Positions 18,839 through 27,244 of a stretch of 64,000 nt of DNA are shown one piece after another. Numbering within the stretch: the first letter of the stretch is position 1; every line of letters starts with the position of its first letter. The stretch is from Gordonia sp. X0973 (GTDB lineage: Bacteria; Actinomycetota; Actinomycetes; Mycobacteriales; Mycobacteriaceae). Below the pieces are notes generated by a model. That model saw nothing but the letters and a program-made list of their open reading frames with translations. It did no database searches and was not told the origin of the DNA. The translations under genes and the position numbers were made by a program. The DNA lies in assembly GCF_013348785.1 (NCBI RefSeq), contig NZ_CP054691.1, positions 1,736,001 to 1,800,000 on the forward strand, written 5' to 3'.

Positions 18839-19759
18839 ATGCTCGACGGGGTGCGCGACGGCCTCACCGACTTCGGGTACCGCGCCGGCTGGGCCGCGGT
18901 GCGCTACGCGCCCGAGTCCCTCGCCCGCGGCGTCTTCGACGGGGCAGGCACCATCGCGGGCCGGCGCGGAGGCGGTCCGCAGCAGTTGCGCCGCAACCTG
19001 GGACGCGTCCTCGGGGTGTCGCCGGAGGAGGTGCCGGACGGGCTCGTCGCGGCAGCGGTGCGCTCCTACGCGCGGTATTGGCGGGAGGCGTTCCGCCTGC
19101 CGAGCGAGGACCCGGCGCGGATCGTCGCCGAGACCGAGATCAGCGACGCGGACGCCGCCCTGGTGGACGAGTCCTTCGCGTCGGGCCGCGGAGTCGTCTA
19201 CGCGCTGCCGCACTCGGGCAACTGGGATACCTGCGGGGTGTGGCTGGTGAACCGGTGCGGCTCCTTCTCCACCGTCGCGGAGCGGTTGAAGCCGGAGTCG
19301 CTGTTCGATCAATTCGTCGAGTACCGGGAATCGCTGGGCTTCGAGGTCTTCCCACTCACTGGCGGGGAACAGCCGCCGTTCCGCTCCCTCGAAGAGCGCC
19401 TGCGGGGCGGGGGCCTCGTCTGCCTGATGGGCGACCGGGATCTGTCCAGCCACGGCGTCCCGGTCACCTTCTTCGGCGAGCGCACACGGATGCCGGCCGG
19501 CCCGGCCCGATTGGCGCAGACCACCGGTGCCGTGCTGATCGCCGTGCACCACTGCTTCACCGGGCCGCGCACCTCGCGGATCCGGCTGACGCCGATCGAG
19601 GTCGGCGCGGCGGATTCGGTGGAGCAGGTCACCCAGCGCCTCGCCGACGCCTACCAGGCCGGCATCGCCTCGGCCCCGGCCGACTGGCATATGTTCCAAC
19701 CCCTGTGGGAGGCCGACTGGAGCGAGGAGCGCCGCGCCCGCCTGGAGGACCACGGGTGA
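18839..19759 (+). CDS. patA: Phosphatidylinositol mannoside acyltransferase
   Basis: A 306-residue LpxL/HtrB-type acyltransferase. The catalytic H-x4-D dyad is H125 and D130 in LPHSGNWD, matching H126/D131 described for the mycobacterial enzyme, with CLMGDRDLSSHG further on. PatA transfers palmitate to the 2-mannose of PIM1 or PIM2 on the inner face of the membrane. An AGGAGGG site precedes the ATG, and the stop overlaps the pimA GTG by 4 bases. Confidence 0.92.
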   Translation: MLDGVRDGLTDFGYRAGWAAVRYAPESLARGVFDGAGTIAGRRGGGPQQLRRNLGRVLGVSPEEVPDGLVAAAVRSYARYWREAFRLPSEDPARIVAETEISDADAALVDESFASGRGVVYALPHSGNWDTCGVWLVNRCGSFSTVAERLKPESLFDQFVEYRESLGFEVFPLTGGEQPPFRSLEERLRGGGLVCLMGDRDLSSHGVPVTFFGERTRMPAGPARLAQTTGAVLIAVHHCFTGPRTSRIRLTPIEVGAADSVEQVTQRLADAYQAGIASAPADWHMFQPLWEADWSEERRARLEDHG

Positions 19760-20880
19760 AGATCGGGATGGTCTGCCCGTACTCCTTCGACGTCCCCGGG
19801 GGAGTCCAGGCACACGTCGTGGAGCTGGCGCAGGTCTACATCGAGCGCGGCCACGAGGTCAGCGTCCTCGCCCCGGCCGGTTCCGACGTGGAGTTGCCCG
19901 ACTACGTCGTCTCGGCCGGTCCGGCACTGGCGATCCCGTACAACGGCTCGGTCTCGCGCGTCACCTTCTCGCCGCACGCCTACCGCCGCCTGCGGCGCTG
20001 GATCGAGGAGGAGGCCTTCGACGTGCTGCACGTCCACGAGCCGAACGCGCCGTCGATCTCCATGCTCGCGCTGATGGTCGCCGACGGGCCGATCGTCACG
20101 ACCTTCCACACCTCGACGACCAAGTCGCTGGTGCTGAGCGTCTTCCAGGGCGTGCTGCGGCCCTACCACGAGCGGATCAAGGGCAAGATCGCCGTCTCGG
20201 AGCTGGCACGGCGCTGGCAGATGGAATCGCTCGGGTCGGATGCGGTGGAGATACCCAACGGGATCAACGTGCCGTTCTTCGCCGATGCGGTGCCCCTCGA
20301 CGGCTACCCGCGTCCCGGGCGCACGATCCTGTTCCTGGGCCGCTACGGCGAGCCGCGCAAGGGCATCGACATCCTGATGCGCGCGCTGCCGCGGATCGTC
20401 GAGTCCTTCCCCGACGTCACCGTCCTCATCGTCGGCGGCGGCAACGAGGCGGCGCTGCGCCGTCGGGCCGGCGAGCTGTCGGACCGACTGGTGTTCCTCG
20501 GCCTGGTCGACGACGCGACCAAGGCCAGGGCGCTGCGCTCGGCCGATGTCTACTGTGCGCCCAACCTCGGCGGCGAGAGCTTCGGGATCGTCCTGGTCGA
20601 GGCGATGGCGGCCGGTGCCGCGGTGATCGCCAGCGATCTCAACGCCTTCCGCCGCGTCTTGGACAACGGGCGCGCCGGGAAACTGGTGGAGGTCGGCTCG
20701 GGGGAGGCGCTCGCGCAGGGCGTCATCGACCTGCTTACCGACGACGGGGCCCGCGCGGAGCAGGTGCGGATCGGATCCGAACAGGCCTGGCGGTTCGACT
20801 GGTCGCGCGTCGCCGACCAGATCATGCGCGTATACGAGACCGTGACGGTGGCCACCGGCCCCGTGACGATCGCGGATTGA
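19756..20880 (+). CDS. pimA: Phosphatidyl-myo-inositol mannosyltransferase PimA
   Basis: PimA is the GT4, GT-B fold transferase that adds the first mannose from GDP-mannose to phosphatidylinositol. The 374-residue protein shows the N-terminal GGVQAHVVEL glycine loop, a TFHTS catalytic histidine, LFLGRYGEPRKG at the C-domain start, and the E-x7-E motif GGESFGIVLVEAMA. It matches Rv2610c and is the fifth gene from thrS in one coupled operon. Confidence 0.95.
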   Translation: MKIGMVCPYSFDVPGGVQAHVVELAQVYIERGHEVSVLAPAGSDVELPDYVVSAGPALAIPYNGSVSRVTFSPHAYRRLRRWIEEEAFDVLHVHEPNAPSISMLALMVADGPIVTTFHTSTTKSLVLSVFQGVLRPYHERIKGKIAVSELARRWQMESLGSDAVEIPNGINVPFFADAVPLDGYPRPGRTILFLGRYGEPRKGIDILMRALPRIVESFPDVTVLIVGGGNEAALRRRAGELSDRLVFLGLVDDATKARALRSADVYCAPNLGGESFGIVLVEAMAAGAAVIASDLNAFRRVLDNGRAGKLVEVGSGEALAQGVIDLLTDDGARAEQVRIGSEQAWRFDWSRVADQIMRVYETVTVATGPVTIAD

Positions 20881-20901
20881 CGACCGGGGGGACGAGGGCG
20901 A

Positions 20902-21426
20902 GTGGGCATCTGGATCACGGTGATCGGAATCGCGATGGCGGCGGCGATTCTGCTCTGGGCCTATCGCGTCGCCCATCGATTGGACCGCCTGCACGTCCGC
21001 ACCGACCTGGCGCACCAGGCCCTGGTGGCTGCCCTCGATCGGCGGGCCGCGGTCGCGCGCACGGTCGCCGCGGCGCTGCGCTCACGCGATGACACCGCAC
21101 TCGACGAGTTCGGCGTCGACATGGCGCGATTGGCCGATTGCGCGGAGTCGTCCTCGTTCGCGCGGCGGGAGAACCCGGAGAACGAGCTGTCGATCCTGCT
21201 GGGCAAGGTGGCCGCCGCGACGCGGGAGATCGTCCCGCCGCCCACCGAGTTGATCGCCGAGGTCGCCGACGCCCAGACCAGGGTGGTGATCGCCCGCCGG
21301 TTCTACAACGACGCGGTGCGCGACACCCGGGCCCTGGCACAGCGCCGACCGGTGCGCCTGCTGCGGTTGGGTGGCCGCGCACCGATGCCGGAGTACTTCG
21401 AGATCATCGAGCGGGTGGGCGCCTGA
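20902..21426 (+). CDS. Membrane-anchored LemA-like protein (Rv2609c N-terminal part)
   Basis: A 174-residue protein with one N-terminal membrane helix (about residues 3-20), a charged coiled-coil-like body with LDRRAAVARTVA, and the conserved RRFYNDAVRDTRAL followed by PMPEYFEI, a pattern like LemA-family proteins. As I recall it, the M. tuberculosis neighbour Rv2609c carries this region plus a C-terminal NUDIX domain; here the NUDIX part is missing and the frame ends cleanly. GTG start after GAGGGCGA. Its role in PIM metabolism is unproven. Confidence 0.72.
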   Translation: MGIWITVIGIAMAAAILLWAYRVAHRLDRLHVRTDLAHQALVAALDRRAAVARTVAAALRSRDDTALDEFGVDMARLADCAESSSFARRENPENELSILLGKVAAATREIVPPPTELIAEVADAQTRVVIARRFYNDAVRDTRALAQRRPVRLLRLGGRAPMPEYFEIIERVGA

Positions 21427-21442
21427 GCGGTGCGCCACCTGC

Positions 21443-21462
21443 CGGTCGGCCGCGCCGGACCG
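21443..21462 (+). terminator. Hairpin after the PIM operon
   Basis: CGGTC-GGC pairs with GCC-(G)-GACCG around a CGC loop with one bulged base. It lies 17 bases after the last operon stop and just before the pdxS -10 element. Confidence 0.4.
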
Positions 21463-21468
21463 CTGCCC

Positions 21469-21474
21469 TAGACT
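21469..21474 (+). promoter_or_regulatory. -10 element for pdxS
   Basis: TAGACT would start transcription near 21481, leaving a leader of about 34 bases with the AGGAG site for pdxS. No -35 was seen. Confidence 0.5.
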
Positions 21475-21514
21475 GAGCGGGTACTGGTGATAGCAACTTT
21501 CAGGAGTGGGATTA

Positions 21515-22402
21515 GTGAGTGAGAACGTCGGCACCTCCCGGGTGAAGCGGGGCATGGCCGAAATGCTCAAGGGCGGTGTGATCATGGATGTGGTCACCCC
21601 GGAGCAGGCCAAAATCGCCGAGGATGCCGGCGCCGTCGCGGTGATGGCGCTCGAGCGGGTACCCGCCGATATCCGGGCCCAGGGCGGCGTCTCGCGGATG
21701 AGCGATCCGGACATGATCGACGGGATCATCAACGCGGTGTCGATCCCGGTGATGGCCAAGGCGCGCATCGGCCATTTCGTCGAGGCGCAGATCCTGCAGA
21801 GCCTCGGCGTCGACTACATCGACGAGTCCGAGGTGCTGACGCCGGCCGATTACGCCAACCACATCGACAAATGGGCCTTCACCGTGCCCTTCGTCTGCGG
21901 CGCGACCAACCTCGGCGAGGCCCTGCGCCGGATCACCGAGGGTGCGGCGATGATCCGCTCCAAGGGTGAGGCCGGCACCGGTGACGTGTCCAACGCGACC
22001 ACCCACATGCGACAGATCCGCGACGAGATCCGCCGCCTCACTTCGCTGCCCGCCGACGAGCTCTATGTGGCGGCCAAGGAACTCCAGGCGCCCTATGAAC
22101 TCGTCGTCGAGGTCGCCAAGGCCGGCAAGCTGCCGGTCACCCTCTTCACCGCGGGCGGCATCGCGACCCCGGCCGACGCGGCGATGATGATGCAGCTCGG
22201 GGCCGAGGGCGTCTTCGTCGGATCCGGCATCTTCAAGTCGGGCAACCCGGAGCAGCGCGCGGCCGCCATCGTGAAGGCGACCACCTTCTACGACGATCCC
22301 GACAAGCTCGCCGAGGTGTCCCGCGGTTTGGGCGAGGCGATGGTCGGTATCAACGTCGACGACATCCCGCAGCCGCACCGGCTCGCCGAGCGGGGTTGGT
22401 GA
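21515..22402 (+). CDS. pdxS: Pyridoxal 5'-phosphate synthase, PdxS subunit
   Basis: PdxS condenses ribose 5-phosphate, glyceraldehyde 3-phosphate and ammonia (from PdxT) into pyridoxal phosphate. The 295-residue barrel protein has [20 protein letters not shown], the lysine-bearing [16 protein letters not shown], and the phosphate-binding GSGIFKS. I chose GTG 21515, which has AGGAG 8 bases upstream, over the GTG at 21506. Its partner pdxT lies 3.4 kb downstream rather than close by, because three regulatory genes and their flanking repeats intervene. Confidence 0.96.
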   Translation: MSENVGTSRVKRGMAEMLKGGVIMDVVTPEQAKIAEDAGAVAVMALERVPADIRAQGGVSRMSDPDMIDGIINAVSIPVMAKARIGHFVEAQILQSLGVDYIDESEVLTPADYANHIDKWAFTVPFVCGATNLGEALRRITEGAAMIRSKGEAGTGDVSNATTHMRQIRDEIRRLTSLPADELYVAAKELQAPYELVVEVAKAGKLPVTLFTAGGIATPADAAMMMQLGAEGVFVGSGIFKSGNPEQRAAAIVKATTFYDDPDKLAEVSRGLGEAMVGINVDDIPQPHRLAERGW

Positions 22403-23355
22403 TAGCCCGGGTGGACGCGCCCGAGTACGTCCGCGACGACGTGGCGGCCGGTTGCGACGAAACCGGCGGCCTGCGCCTGGAATGGGCGGTGGCGTGCAAC
22501 GTCGGCATGGTTCGGGAGGCCAACGAGGACGCCGCGCTGGTGCGCCCCGGGCTCTTCCTGCTGGCCGACGGGATGGGCGGTCACGAACGTGGCGAGGTCG
22601 CCAGCGCCGTCGCCTTGGGCGTGCTCGCCGAACTGCCGGTGGGCGAGGGTCAGGACGAGACGCGGACCGCCGTCGACGAGCTGTTGGTGCAGGCGCAGGA
22701 TGCCATCGCCGAGGTCGACACCGCATCGGACCGCCGCGCGGGGACCACGACGACCGGCGCCGTGCTGGTGACCCGCGACGACGCCCCGCACTGGCTGGTG
22801 TTCAACATCGGTGACTCGCGCACCTACTGTGTGCGCGACGGCGTGATGGAACAGGTCACCGTCGACCATTCGCAGGTCCAGGAGTTCGTCGACGCCGGGA
22901 TGATGACGGCCGAGCAGGCCCGGGTCGATCCGCGTCGCAACGTCATCACCCGCGCCCTGGGCGCCGGGATGGTCACGCCGCGCGCCGACTTCTTCGTCTT
23001 CGAGACGGAGCCGGGCGATCAGCTGATGCTGTGCTCGGACGGCCTGACCGGCGAGCTGCCCGACGCCGAGATCGCGGACATCCTCGCGGGCTCGGCGACC
23101 GCGGTGGACGCCGTGGACGCGCTCGTCGAGGGCGCACTCGCACTCGGTGCGCATGACAACGTCACCGTCGTGGTCGTGCGGGTCGGCGCGGTCGGCGACG
23201 AGGGCACCGTCGACGGGGCCGGCGAGACCGAGGCCGGCGAAGACGAGCCTGACGACGACACCGGGACCGAAGAGAACGGGACCGACGACAACGGGGCCGA
23301 CGGCGAGGCGGAATCCGCGGAAACCGACGGCACGACCGACGAGACCGATGCCTGA
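22399..23355 (+). CDS. PP2C-family protein serine/threonine phosphatase
   Basis: A 318-residue soluble metal-dependent phosphatase. The metal and phosphate motifs are all present: REANEDA (D44), [14 protein letters not shown] (D57), [28 protein letters not shown] and [11 protein letters not shown]-terminal tail of about 55 residues is very acidic and probably disordered. The GTG start overlaps the pdxS stop by 4 bases, so it is translationally coupled to a vitamin B6 gene. The stop is overlapped by the FHA gene. No Ser/Thr kinase lies in the window, so its substrate is unknown. Confidence 0.9.
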   Translation: MIARVDAPEYVRDDVAAGCDETGGLRLEWAVACNVGMVREANEDAALVRPGLFLLADGMGGHERGEVASAVALGVLAELPVGEGQDETRTAVDELLVQAQDAIAEVDTASDRRAGTTTTGAVLVTRDDAPHWLVFNIGDSRTYCVRDGVMEQVTVDHSQVQEFVDAGMMTAEQARVDPRRNVITRALGAGMVTPRADFFVFETEPGDQLMLCSDGLTGELPDAEIADILAGSATAVDAVDALVEGALALGAHDNVTVVVVRVGAVGDEGTVDGAGETEAGEDEPDDDTGTEENGTDDNGADGEAESAETDGTTDETDA

Positions 23356-24076
23356 CGCCTCTGCGGACGTTTACGTCGAATTCTGCGGAGAGCGGTTCGA
23401 CGTCGATCCCGGAGGCCGCTTCACCATCGGTCGCGAAGGCGACCTCGCCGTCGACGACAACCCCTATCTGCACCGGCGGTTCCTGCTGGTCCACCGGGGC
23501 TCCGGCGGCCTGTGGTACCTCTCCAACGTCGGCACCCACATGTCGGCCTCGGTCACGGCTGCGGAGGTGGGCTTCCGCGCCGAGATCGCACCCGGGGTCA
23601 ACCTCCCGCTCGTCTTCGGCCGCATGAGCGTGGTGTTCACCGCCGGACCGACGACCTACGAGGTCGAGATCCACGCCACCCCGGGGGAGAGGCCGGCGGC
23701 GCACACGACGACCGCGCCCTCCGGCGACACCACCGTCGGCGTGCCGAGCCTGACGGAGAGTCAGCGCCTGCTGATCCTGGTGCTCGCCGAGCCGATGCTC
23801 CGGCGGGACGGCAGTGGCGCCAGCGCCATCCCCAGCTCGGCCCAGGCGGCGGCGCGACTCGGGTGGTCGCTCACCAAGTTCAACCGCAAACTCGACAACG
23901 TCTGCGACAAACTCGACCAGATGGGCGTGTCCGGGATGCGGGCGGGCGGCGGCAAGCTGGCGTCGAACCGCCGCGCACGCCTCGTCGAGTTCGCCCTTTC
24001 CTCGCAGATGGTGTCGCGGGCCGACCTGCCGCTGCTGGACGAAGAGGCGCGACGCAACCTCCCCGCCGAGAGCTGA
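23348..24076 (+). CDS. Degenerate FHA-domain protein with C-terminal helix-turn-helix-like region
   Basis: A 242-residue protein starting 8 bases inside the PP2C gene. Residues 8-105 resemble an FHA domain: FTIGR (G28, R29) and a WYLSNVG strand are present. But the canonical Ser-Arg-x-His element appears as YLHRRF and the Asn-Gly motif is altered, so phosphothreonine binding may be lost. After a Thr/Pro-rich linker, residues 130-220 are helical with SAQAAARLGWSLTKFNRKLD, which looks like a winged-helix DNA-binding unit. A phosphatase-coupled transcription factor is an inference. The FHA assignment is moderate. Confidence 0.68.
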   Translation: MPDASADVYVEFCGERFDVDPGGRFTIGREGDLAVDDNPYLHRRFLLVHRGSGGLWYLSNVGTHMSASVTAAEVGFRAEIAPGVNLPLVFGRMSVVFTAGPTTYEVEIHATPGERPAAHTTTAPSGDTTVGVPSLTESQRLLILVLAEPMLRRDGSGASAIPSSAQAAARLGWSLTKFNRKLDNVCDKLDQMGVSGMRAGGGKLASNRRARLVEFALSSQMVSRADLPLLDEEARRNLPAES

Positions 24077-24115
24077 CCCGGGTACCGACACGCCCAACCC
24101 CTTTCGATTAATGCG

Positions 24116-24144
24116 TTGACCTGCGCATACGACATGGGTAGTTC
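24116..24144 (+). promoter_or_regulatory. Promoter of the LuxR-type gene
   Basis: TTGACC (24116-24121) and TAGTTC (24139-24144) are 17 bases apart, one of the best promoter matches in the window. The inferred leader is about 84 bases. Confidence 0.62.
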
Positions 24145-24151
24145 TCCCCAT
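24134..24151. promoter_or_regulatory. Inverted repeat across the LuxR-gene -10
   Basis: ATGGG (24134-24138) and CCCAT (24147-24151) form an inverted repeat with an 8-base centre that covers the -10 element. A repressor bound here would block the promoter; autoregulation is possible but untested. Confidence 0.4.
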
Positions 24152-24188
24152 TTCCTGATCGCCGCCGCGGCCATACGGTCGTTTCCAA

Positions 24189-24211
24189 CACCGGATGAAC
24201 AACGTCCGGTG
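24189..24211 (+). promoter_or_regulatory. Inverted repeat in the LuxR-gene leader
   Basis: CACCGGA and TCCGGTG are perfect 7-base arms around 9 bases. It could be an RNA hairpin in the leader or a second operator. It lies upstream of the ACAGGAG ribosome binding site. Confidence 0.45.
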
Positions 24212-24234
24212 AGGCACGAGACAGGAGTTTGACG

Positions 24235-24777
24235 ATGACCGCAGCCGCCCCGTGGAACCCGACCCACCACCGGATCGACGATGCCCGTCGCATGGAGGAA
24301 ACGGCCCGTCGCCGCGCCGTGGAATCGGCCCGTCGCCGCGAGCAGGCCCTCGCCGACCTCGCCGCCCGCCGCATGGCCGTCCCCGGCCGCCCCTTCGCCG
24401 GTTCGGCTCCGCGGCCGGACTTGGAGTTCGGGGCCCGCGCGATCGGCCGGCTGCCCGGCGGCATCGTCGTCTTCGAGCGACCGGTGGAGGTCGATCCGGA
24501 AGCCGAGGCCGAGACCGCCCGCCTCACCGCCGCCGCGGACCTCGAACTGCCGCGCCCGACGCTCACCACCCGCGAGGTCGAGGTGCTGCGCACCTGGCTG
24601 CTGCTGGACTCGAAGCCGGCCGTCGCCGCCGATCTCGGCATCTCGCTGGGCACCGTCAACACCCACCTGACCCGGATCCGCGCCAAGTACGCCGACCTCG
24701 GGCGTCCGGCCCCCACCAAAGCGGGCCTGGTGGCCCGTGCCGTCCAGGACGAACTGATCTCGCTCGAAGAGCTGTAG
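24235..24777 (+). CDS. Small LuxR-type HTH transcriptional regulator
   Basis: A 180-residue protein whose C-terminal residues 108-170 form a LuxR/GerE helix-turn-helix, with LTTREVEVLRTWLLLDSK, then DLGISLGTVNTHLTRIRAKY as the recognition region. There is no receiver or ligand domain; the N-terminus is instead an Arg/Ala/Glu-rich predicted coiled coil (about 17-47). The ATG follows an ACAGGAG site. The gene has its own promoter and leader repeats and ends at a strong terminator. Its position after the PP2C and FHA genes suggests the three form one signalling set; targets are unknown. Confidence 0.85.
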   Translation: MTAAAPWNPTHHRIDDARRMEETARRRAVESARRREQALADLAARRMAVPGRPFAGSAPRPDLEFGARAIGRLPGGIVVFERPVEVDPEAEAETARLTAAADLELPRPTLTTREVEVLRTWLLLDSKPAVAADLGISLGTVNTHLTRIRAKYADLGRPAPTKAGLVARAVQDELISLEEL

Positions 24778-24781
24778 CCGA

Positions 24782-24805
24782 CCGGGGACTCATCCGAGTC
24801 CCCGG
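24782..24805 (+). terminator. Terminator after the LuxR-type gene
   Basis: A perfect 10-base stem, CCGGGGACTC with GAGTCCCCGG, around the loop ATCC, 5 bases after the stop codon. It lacks a T tract. Confidence 0.75.
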
Positions 24806-24815
24806 ATCGTGGGGA

Positions 24816-24863
24816 CGACTGAAACACAAGTCGAGGGGTCGACTGAAACACAAGTCGAGGGGT
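24816..24863. repeat. 24-base tandem repeat, two copies
   Basis: The unit, positions 24816-24839, is repeated exactly at 24840-24863, followed by the first four bases of a third copy. Each unit contains an inverted repeat CGACT-N8-AGTCG. The array lies between the LuxR terminator and the tesB promoter, about 65-110 bases upstream of the likely tesB transcription start, a typical place for an activator or operator site. Confidence 0.8.
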
Positions 24864-24916
24864 CGACAGCGGCTCGCTCCGCCCATACCGGGTCGGGGCT
24901 GGCCGCTTTCGTCGGT

Positions 24917-24922
24917 GATAAT
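24917..24922 (+). promoter_or_regulatory. -10 element for tesB-pdxT
   Basis: GATAAT, close to TATAAT, ends 6 bases before the GTG at 24929 and marks a leaderless start for tesB. Confidence 0.55.
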
Positions 24923-24928
24923 GGGTCC

Positions 24929-25789
24929 GTGCCGACCATTGACGAGATCCTGCGCGTGGAGCGGATCGAAACCGACATCTTCCGCGGCCCCGCCTATCCG
25001 AGCGTGCTGCGCCGAACCTTCGGCGGTCAGGTCGCGGGGCAGGCCCTCGTCTCGGCCACCCGGACCGTGCCGGTCGAGTTCGGCGTCCACTCGCTGCACG
25101 GCTACTTCCTGCGGCCCGGCAACCCGGACATGCCGACGGTCTTCCTCGTCGACCGGATCCGCGACGGCCGCTCGTTCGTCACCCGCCGGGTCACCGGCGT
25201 CCAGAACGGCGAGGCGATCTTCTCCATGTCGGCCTCCTTCCACGTGGGCACCGACGAGGGGATCGAGCACCAGGACCGGATGCCGTCGGTGATCGGCCCG
25301 GAGGAACTCGCCGACCGCCGCGACACCGGGACCGACGACGACCGGCGGCTCTTCGCCGAGTGGGAGAACTTCGACATCCGGATCGTGCCGCGCGACCAGA
25401 TGGAACTCTCCGCCGATCTGGCGGCACAGCAGCGCGTGTGGTTCCGCTACCGGCACCGCCTGCCCGACGACTACGTCTCACACGTCTGCGTGCTCGCGTA
25501 CATGAGCGACATGACGCTGCTGGGCTCGGCCTCGTCGATCCACCGCGACGAGCGGGTCCAATCCGCCTCGCTCGACCACGCCATGTGGTTCCTCCGGCCC
25601 TTCCGCGCCGACGAATGGCTGCTCTACGACCAGAACTCCCCGGCCGCGGGTCACGGCCGCGCCCTGACCCAGGGGCGTCTCTTCGACCAGCGGGGCAGAC
25701 TCGTCGCCGCGGTGACCCAGGAGGGGTTGGCGCGGATCATCGGCGACCCGAGCGTCCAGGGGATCCCGATGAAGACCGAGGAGTCGTGA
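24929..25789 (+). CDS. tesB: Acyl-CoA thioesterase II
   Basis: A 286-residue double hot-dog thioesterase that hydrolyses acyl-CoA to the free acid and CoA. The TesB signatures [23 protein letters not shown] and [10 protein letters not shown] are in the first half, and the second hot-dog has [13 protein letters not shown] (catalytic Asp) and [20 protein letters not shown]. The frame is open upstream through the 24-base repeats, but the GTG at 24929 is supported by the -10 and by family length. It is coupled to pdxT by a 4-base overlap, as in Rv2605c-Rv2604c. Confidence 0.93.
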   Translation: MPTIDEILRVERIETDIFRGPAYPSVLRRTFGGQVAGQALVSATRTVPVEFGVHSLHGYFLRPGNPDMPTVFLVDRIRDGRSFVTRRVTGVQNGEAIFSMSASFHVGTDEGIEHQDRMPSVIGPEELADRRDTGTDDDRRLFAEWENFDIRIVPRDQMELSADLAAQQRVWFRYRHRLPDDYVSHVCVLAYMSDMTLLGSASSIHRDERVQSASLDHAMWFLRPFRADEWLLYDQNSPAAGHGRALTQGRLFDQRGRLVAAVTQEGLARIIGDPSVQGIPMKTEES

Positions 25790-26412
25790 CGGCCCCGACG
25801 ATCGGGGTTCTCGCCGTCCAGGGGGATGTCCGCGAACACGTGGCCGCACTGCGCGCGGTCGGCGCCCAGACCCGCCCGGTCCGGACCCCCGACGAACTGG
25901 ACGGCCTGGACGGGATCGTGCTGCCCGGCGGCGAGTCGACGACGATCTCCAAGCTCCTCACCGTCTTCGAACTCGAGAAGCCGCTGCGGGCGGCGCTCGC
26001 CGACGGACTGCCCGCATACGGCTCGTGTGCCGGCATGATCATGTTGGCCTCCCGGATCCTCGACACCCGTCCCGACGCCTGCCATCTGGACGCCCTCGAC
26101 ATCACCGTCCGGCGCAACGCCTTCGGTCGGCAGGTCGAATCCTTCGAGTCCGACCTCGAGTTCGCCGGGATCACCGACCGGCCCGAAGCCGCGCCGATGC
26201 GCGGCGTCTTCATCCGGGCCCCCTGGGTGGAGGAAGCCGGCCCCGGGGTGACGGTGCTGGCGACGGTTCCGGCCGGTGCGACGCCGGAGGGACGGGCCGA
26301 CGGGCGGATCGTCGCCGTGGCCCAGGGCTCGGTGCTCGCCACCTCCTTCCATCCGGAGGTCACCGGCGACCTGCGGGTGCACGAGTACTTCGTCGAGATG
26401 GTGCGGCACTGA
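25786..26412 (+). CDS. pdxT: Pyridoxal 5'-phosphate synthase, glutaminase subunit PdxT
   Basis: PdxT hydrolyses glutamine and passes ammonia to PdxS. The 208-residue class I glutaminase has [22 protein letters not shown], the catalytic cysteine in [10 protein letters not shown], and the His/Glu pair in SFHPE. GTG start within a GTGA overlap with tesB. Separation from pdxS by regulatory genes means the two subunits are probably not made from one simple transcript. Confidence 0.95.
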   Translation: MTAPTIGVLAVQGDVREHVAALRAVGAQTRPVRTPDELDGLDGIVLPGGESTTISKLLTVFELEKPLRAALADGLPAYGSCAGMIMLASRILDTRPDACHLDALDITVRRNAFGRQVESFESDLEFAGITDRPEAAPMRGVFIRAPWVEEAGPGVTVLATVPAGATPEGRADGRIVAVAQGSVLATSFHPEVTGDLRVHEYFVEMVRH

Positions 26413-26428
26413 TCTCCGGAGGCCCGGG

Positions 26429-26434
26429 TAAACT
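26429..26434 (+). promoter_or_regulatory. -10 element for yebC
   Basis: TAAACT ends 8 bases before the yebC ATG. Confidence 0.45.
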
Positions 26435-26442
26435 GTCTCGCC

Positions 26443-27198
26443 ATGAGCGGACACTCCAAATGGGCGACCACCAAACACAAGAAGGCTGTCATCGATGCCA
26501 AGCGCGGCAAGATGTTCGCCAAGCTGATCAAGAACATCGAGGTCGCGGCCCGCACCGGCGGCGGCGACCCGGCCGGTAACCCGACGCTCTACGACGCGAT
26601 CCAGAAGGCCAAGAAGTCCTCGGTGCCCAACGACAACATCGAGCGGGCGCGCAAGCGCGGCGCGGGCGAAGAGGCCGGCGGCGCCGACTGGCAGAACATC
26701 ACCTACGAGGGTTACGGCCCCAACGGCGTCGCGATCCTCATCGAATGCCTCACCGATAACCGCAACCGCGCCGCGGGCGAGGTTCGCACCGCGATGACCC
26801 GCAACGGCGGCAACATGGCCGACCCGGGCTCGGTCTCCTACCTCTTCACCCGCAAGGGAGTGGTGACCCTGGAGAAGGCCGGGCAGAGCGAGGACGACGT
26901 CCTGATGGCCGTCCTCGACGCCGGGGCCGAGGAGGTCAACGACCTGGGGGAGACCTTCGAGGTCGTGAGCGAGCCGACCGATCTGGTCGCGGTCCGCACG
27001 GCGCTGCAGGACGCGGGAATCGACTACGACTCGGCCGAGGCCGACTTCCGGGCCTCGGTGGAGGTCCCGGTCGACGCGGACGGCGCGCGCAAGGTCTTCA
27101 AACTGATCGACGCGCTCGAGGACTCCGACGACGTGCAGAACGTCTACAGCAACGTCGACATCTCCGACGACGTGCTGGCCCAGCTCGACGAGGACTGA
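26443..27198 (+). CDS. yebC: YebC/PmpR-family protein
   Basis: A 251-residue member of the YebC/TACO1 family with the N-terminal [20 protein letters not shown] and the central [10 protein letters not shown] and [10 protein letters not shown] motifs. Members act as transcription regulators or help ribosomes through poly-proline stretches. It precedes ruvCAB, the widely conserved order (Rv2603c). A hairpin shortly after the stop separates it from the LexA-controlled ruvC promoter. Confidence 0.94.
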   Translation: MSGHSKWATTKHKKAVIDAKRGKMFAKLIKNIEVAARTGGGDPAGNPTLYDAIQKAKKSSVPNDNIERARKRGAGEEAGGADWQNITYEGYGPNGVAILIECLTDNRNRAAGEVRTAMTRNGGNMADPGSVSYLFTRKGVVTLEKAGQSEDDVLMAVLDAGAEEVNDLGETFEVVSEPTDLVAVRTALQDAGIDYDSAEADFRASVEVPVDADGARKVFKLIDALEDSDDVQNVYSNVDISDDVLAQLDED

Positions 27199-27206
27199 TC
27201 CGCCGG

Positions 27207-27221
27207 GGAGCGTGTCGCTCC
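27207..27221 (+). terminator. Hairpin between yebC and ruvC
   Basis: GGAGCG and CGCTCC flank a TGT loop, a perfect 6-base stem starting 9 bases after the yebC stop. A second hairpin, CACCG/CGGTG, follows directly. Confidence 0.5.
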
Positions 27222-27244
27222 ACCGTGCCGTCGGTGCGGCCTTC

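Noticed and set aside
21475..21514. Riboswitch before pdxS.
   Set aside because: The leader is only about 34 bases, too short for a known riboswitch, and shows no stable fold.
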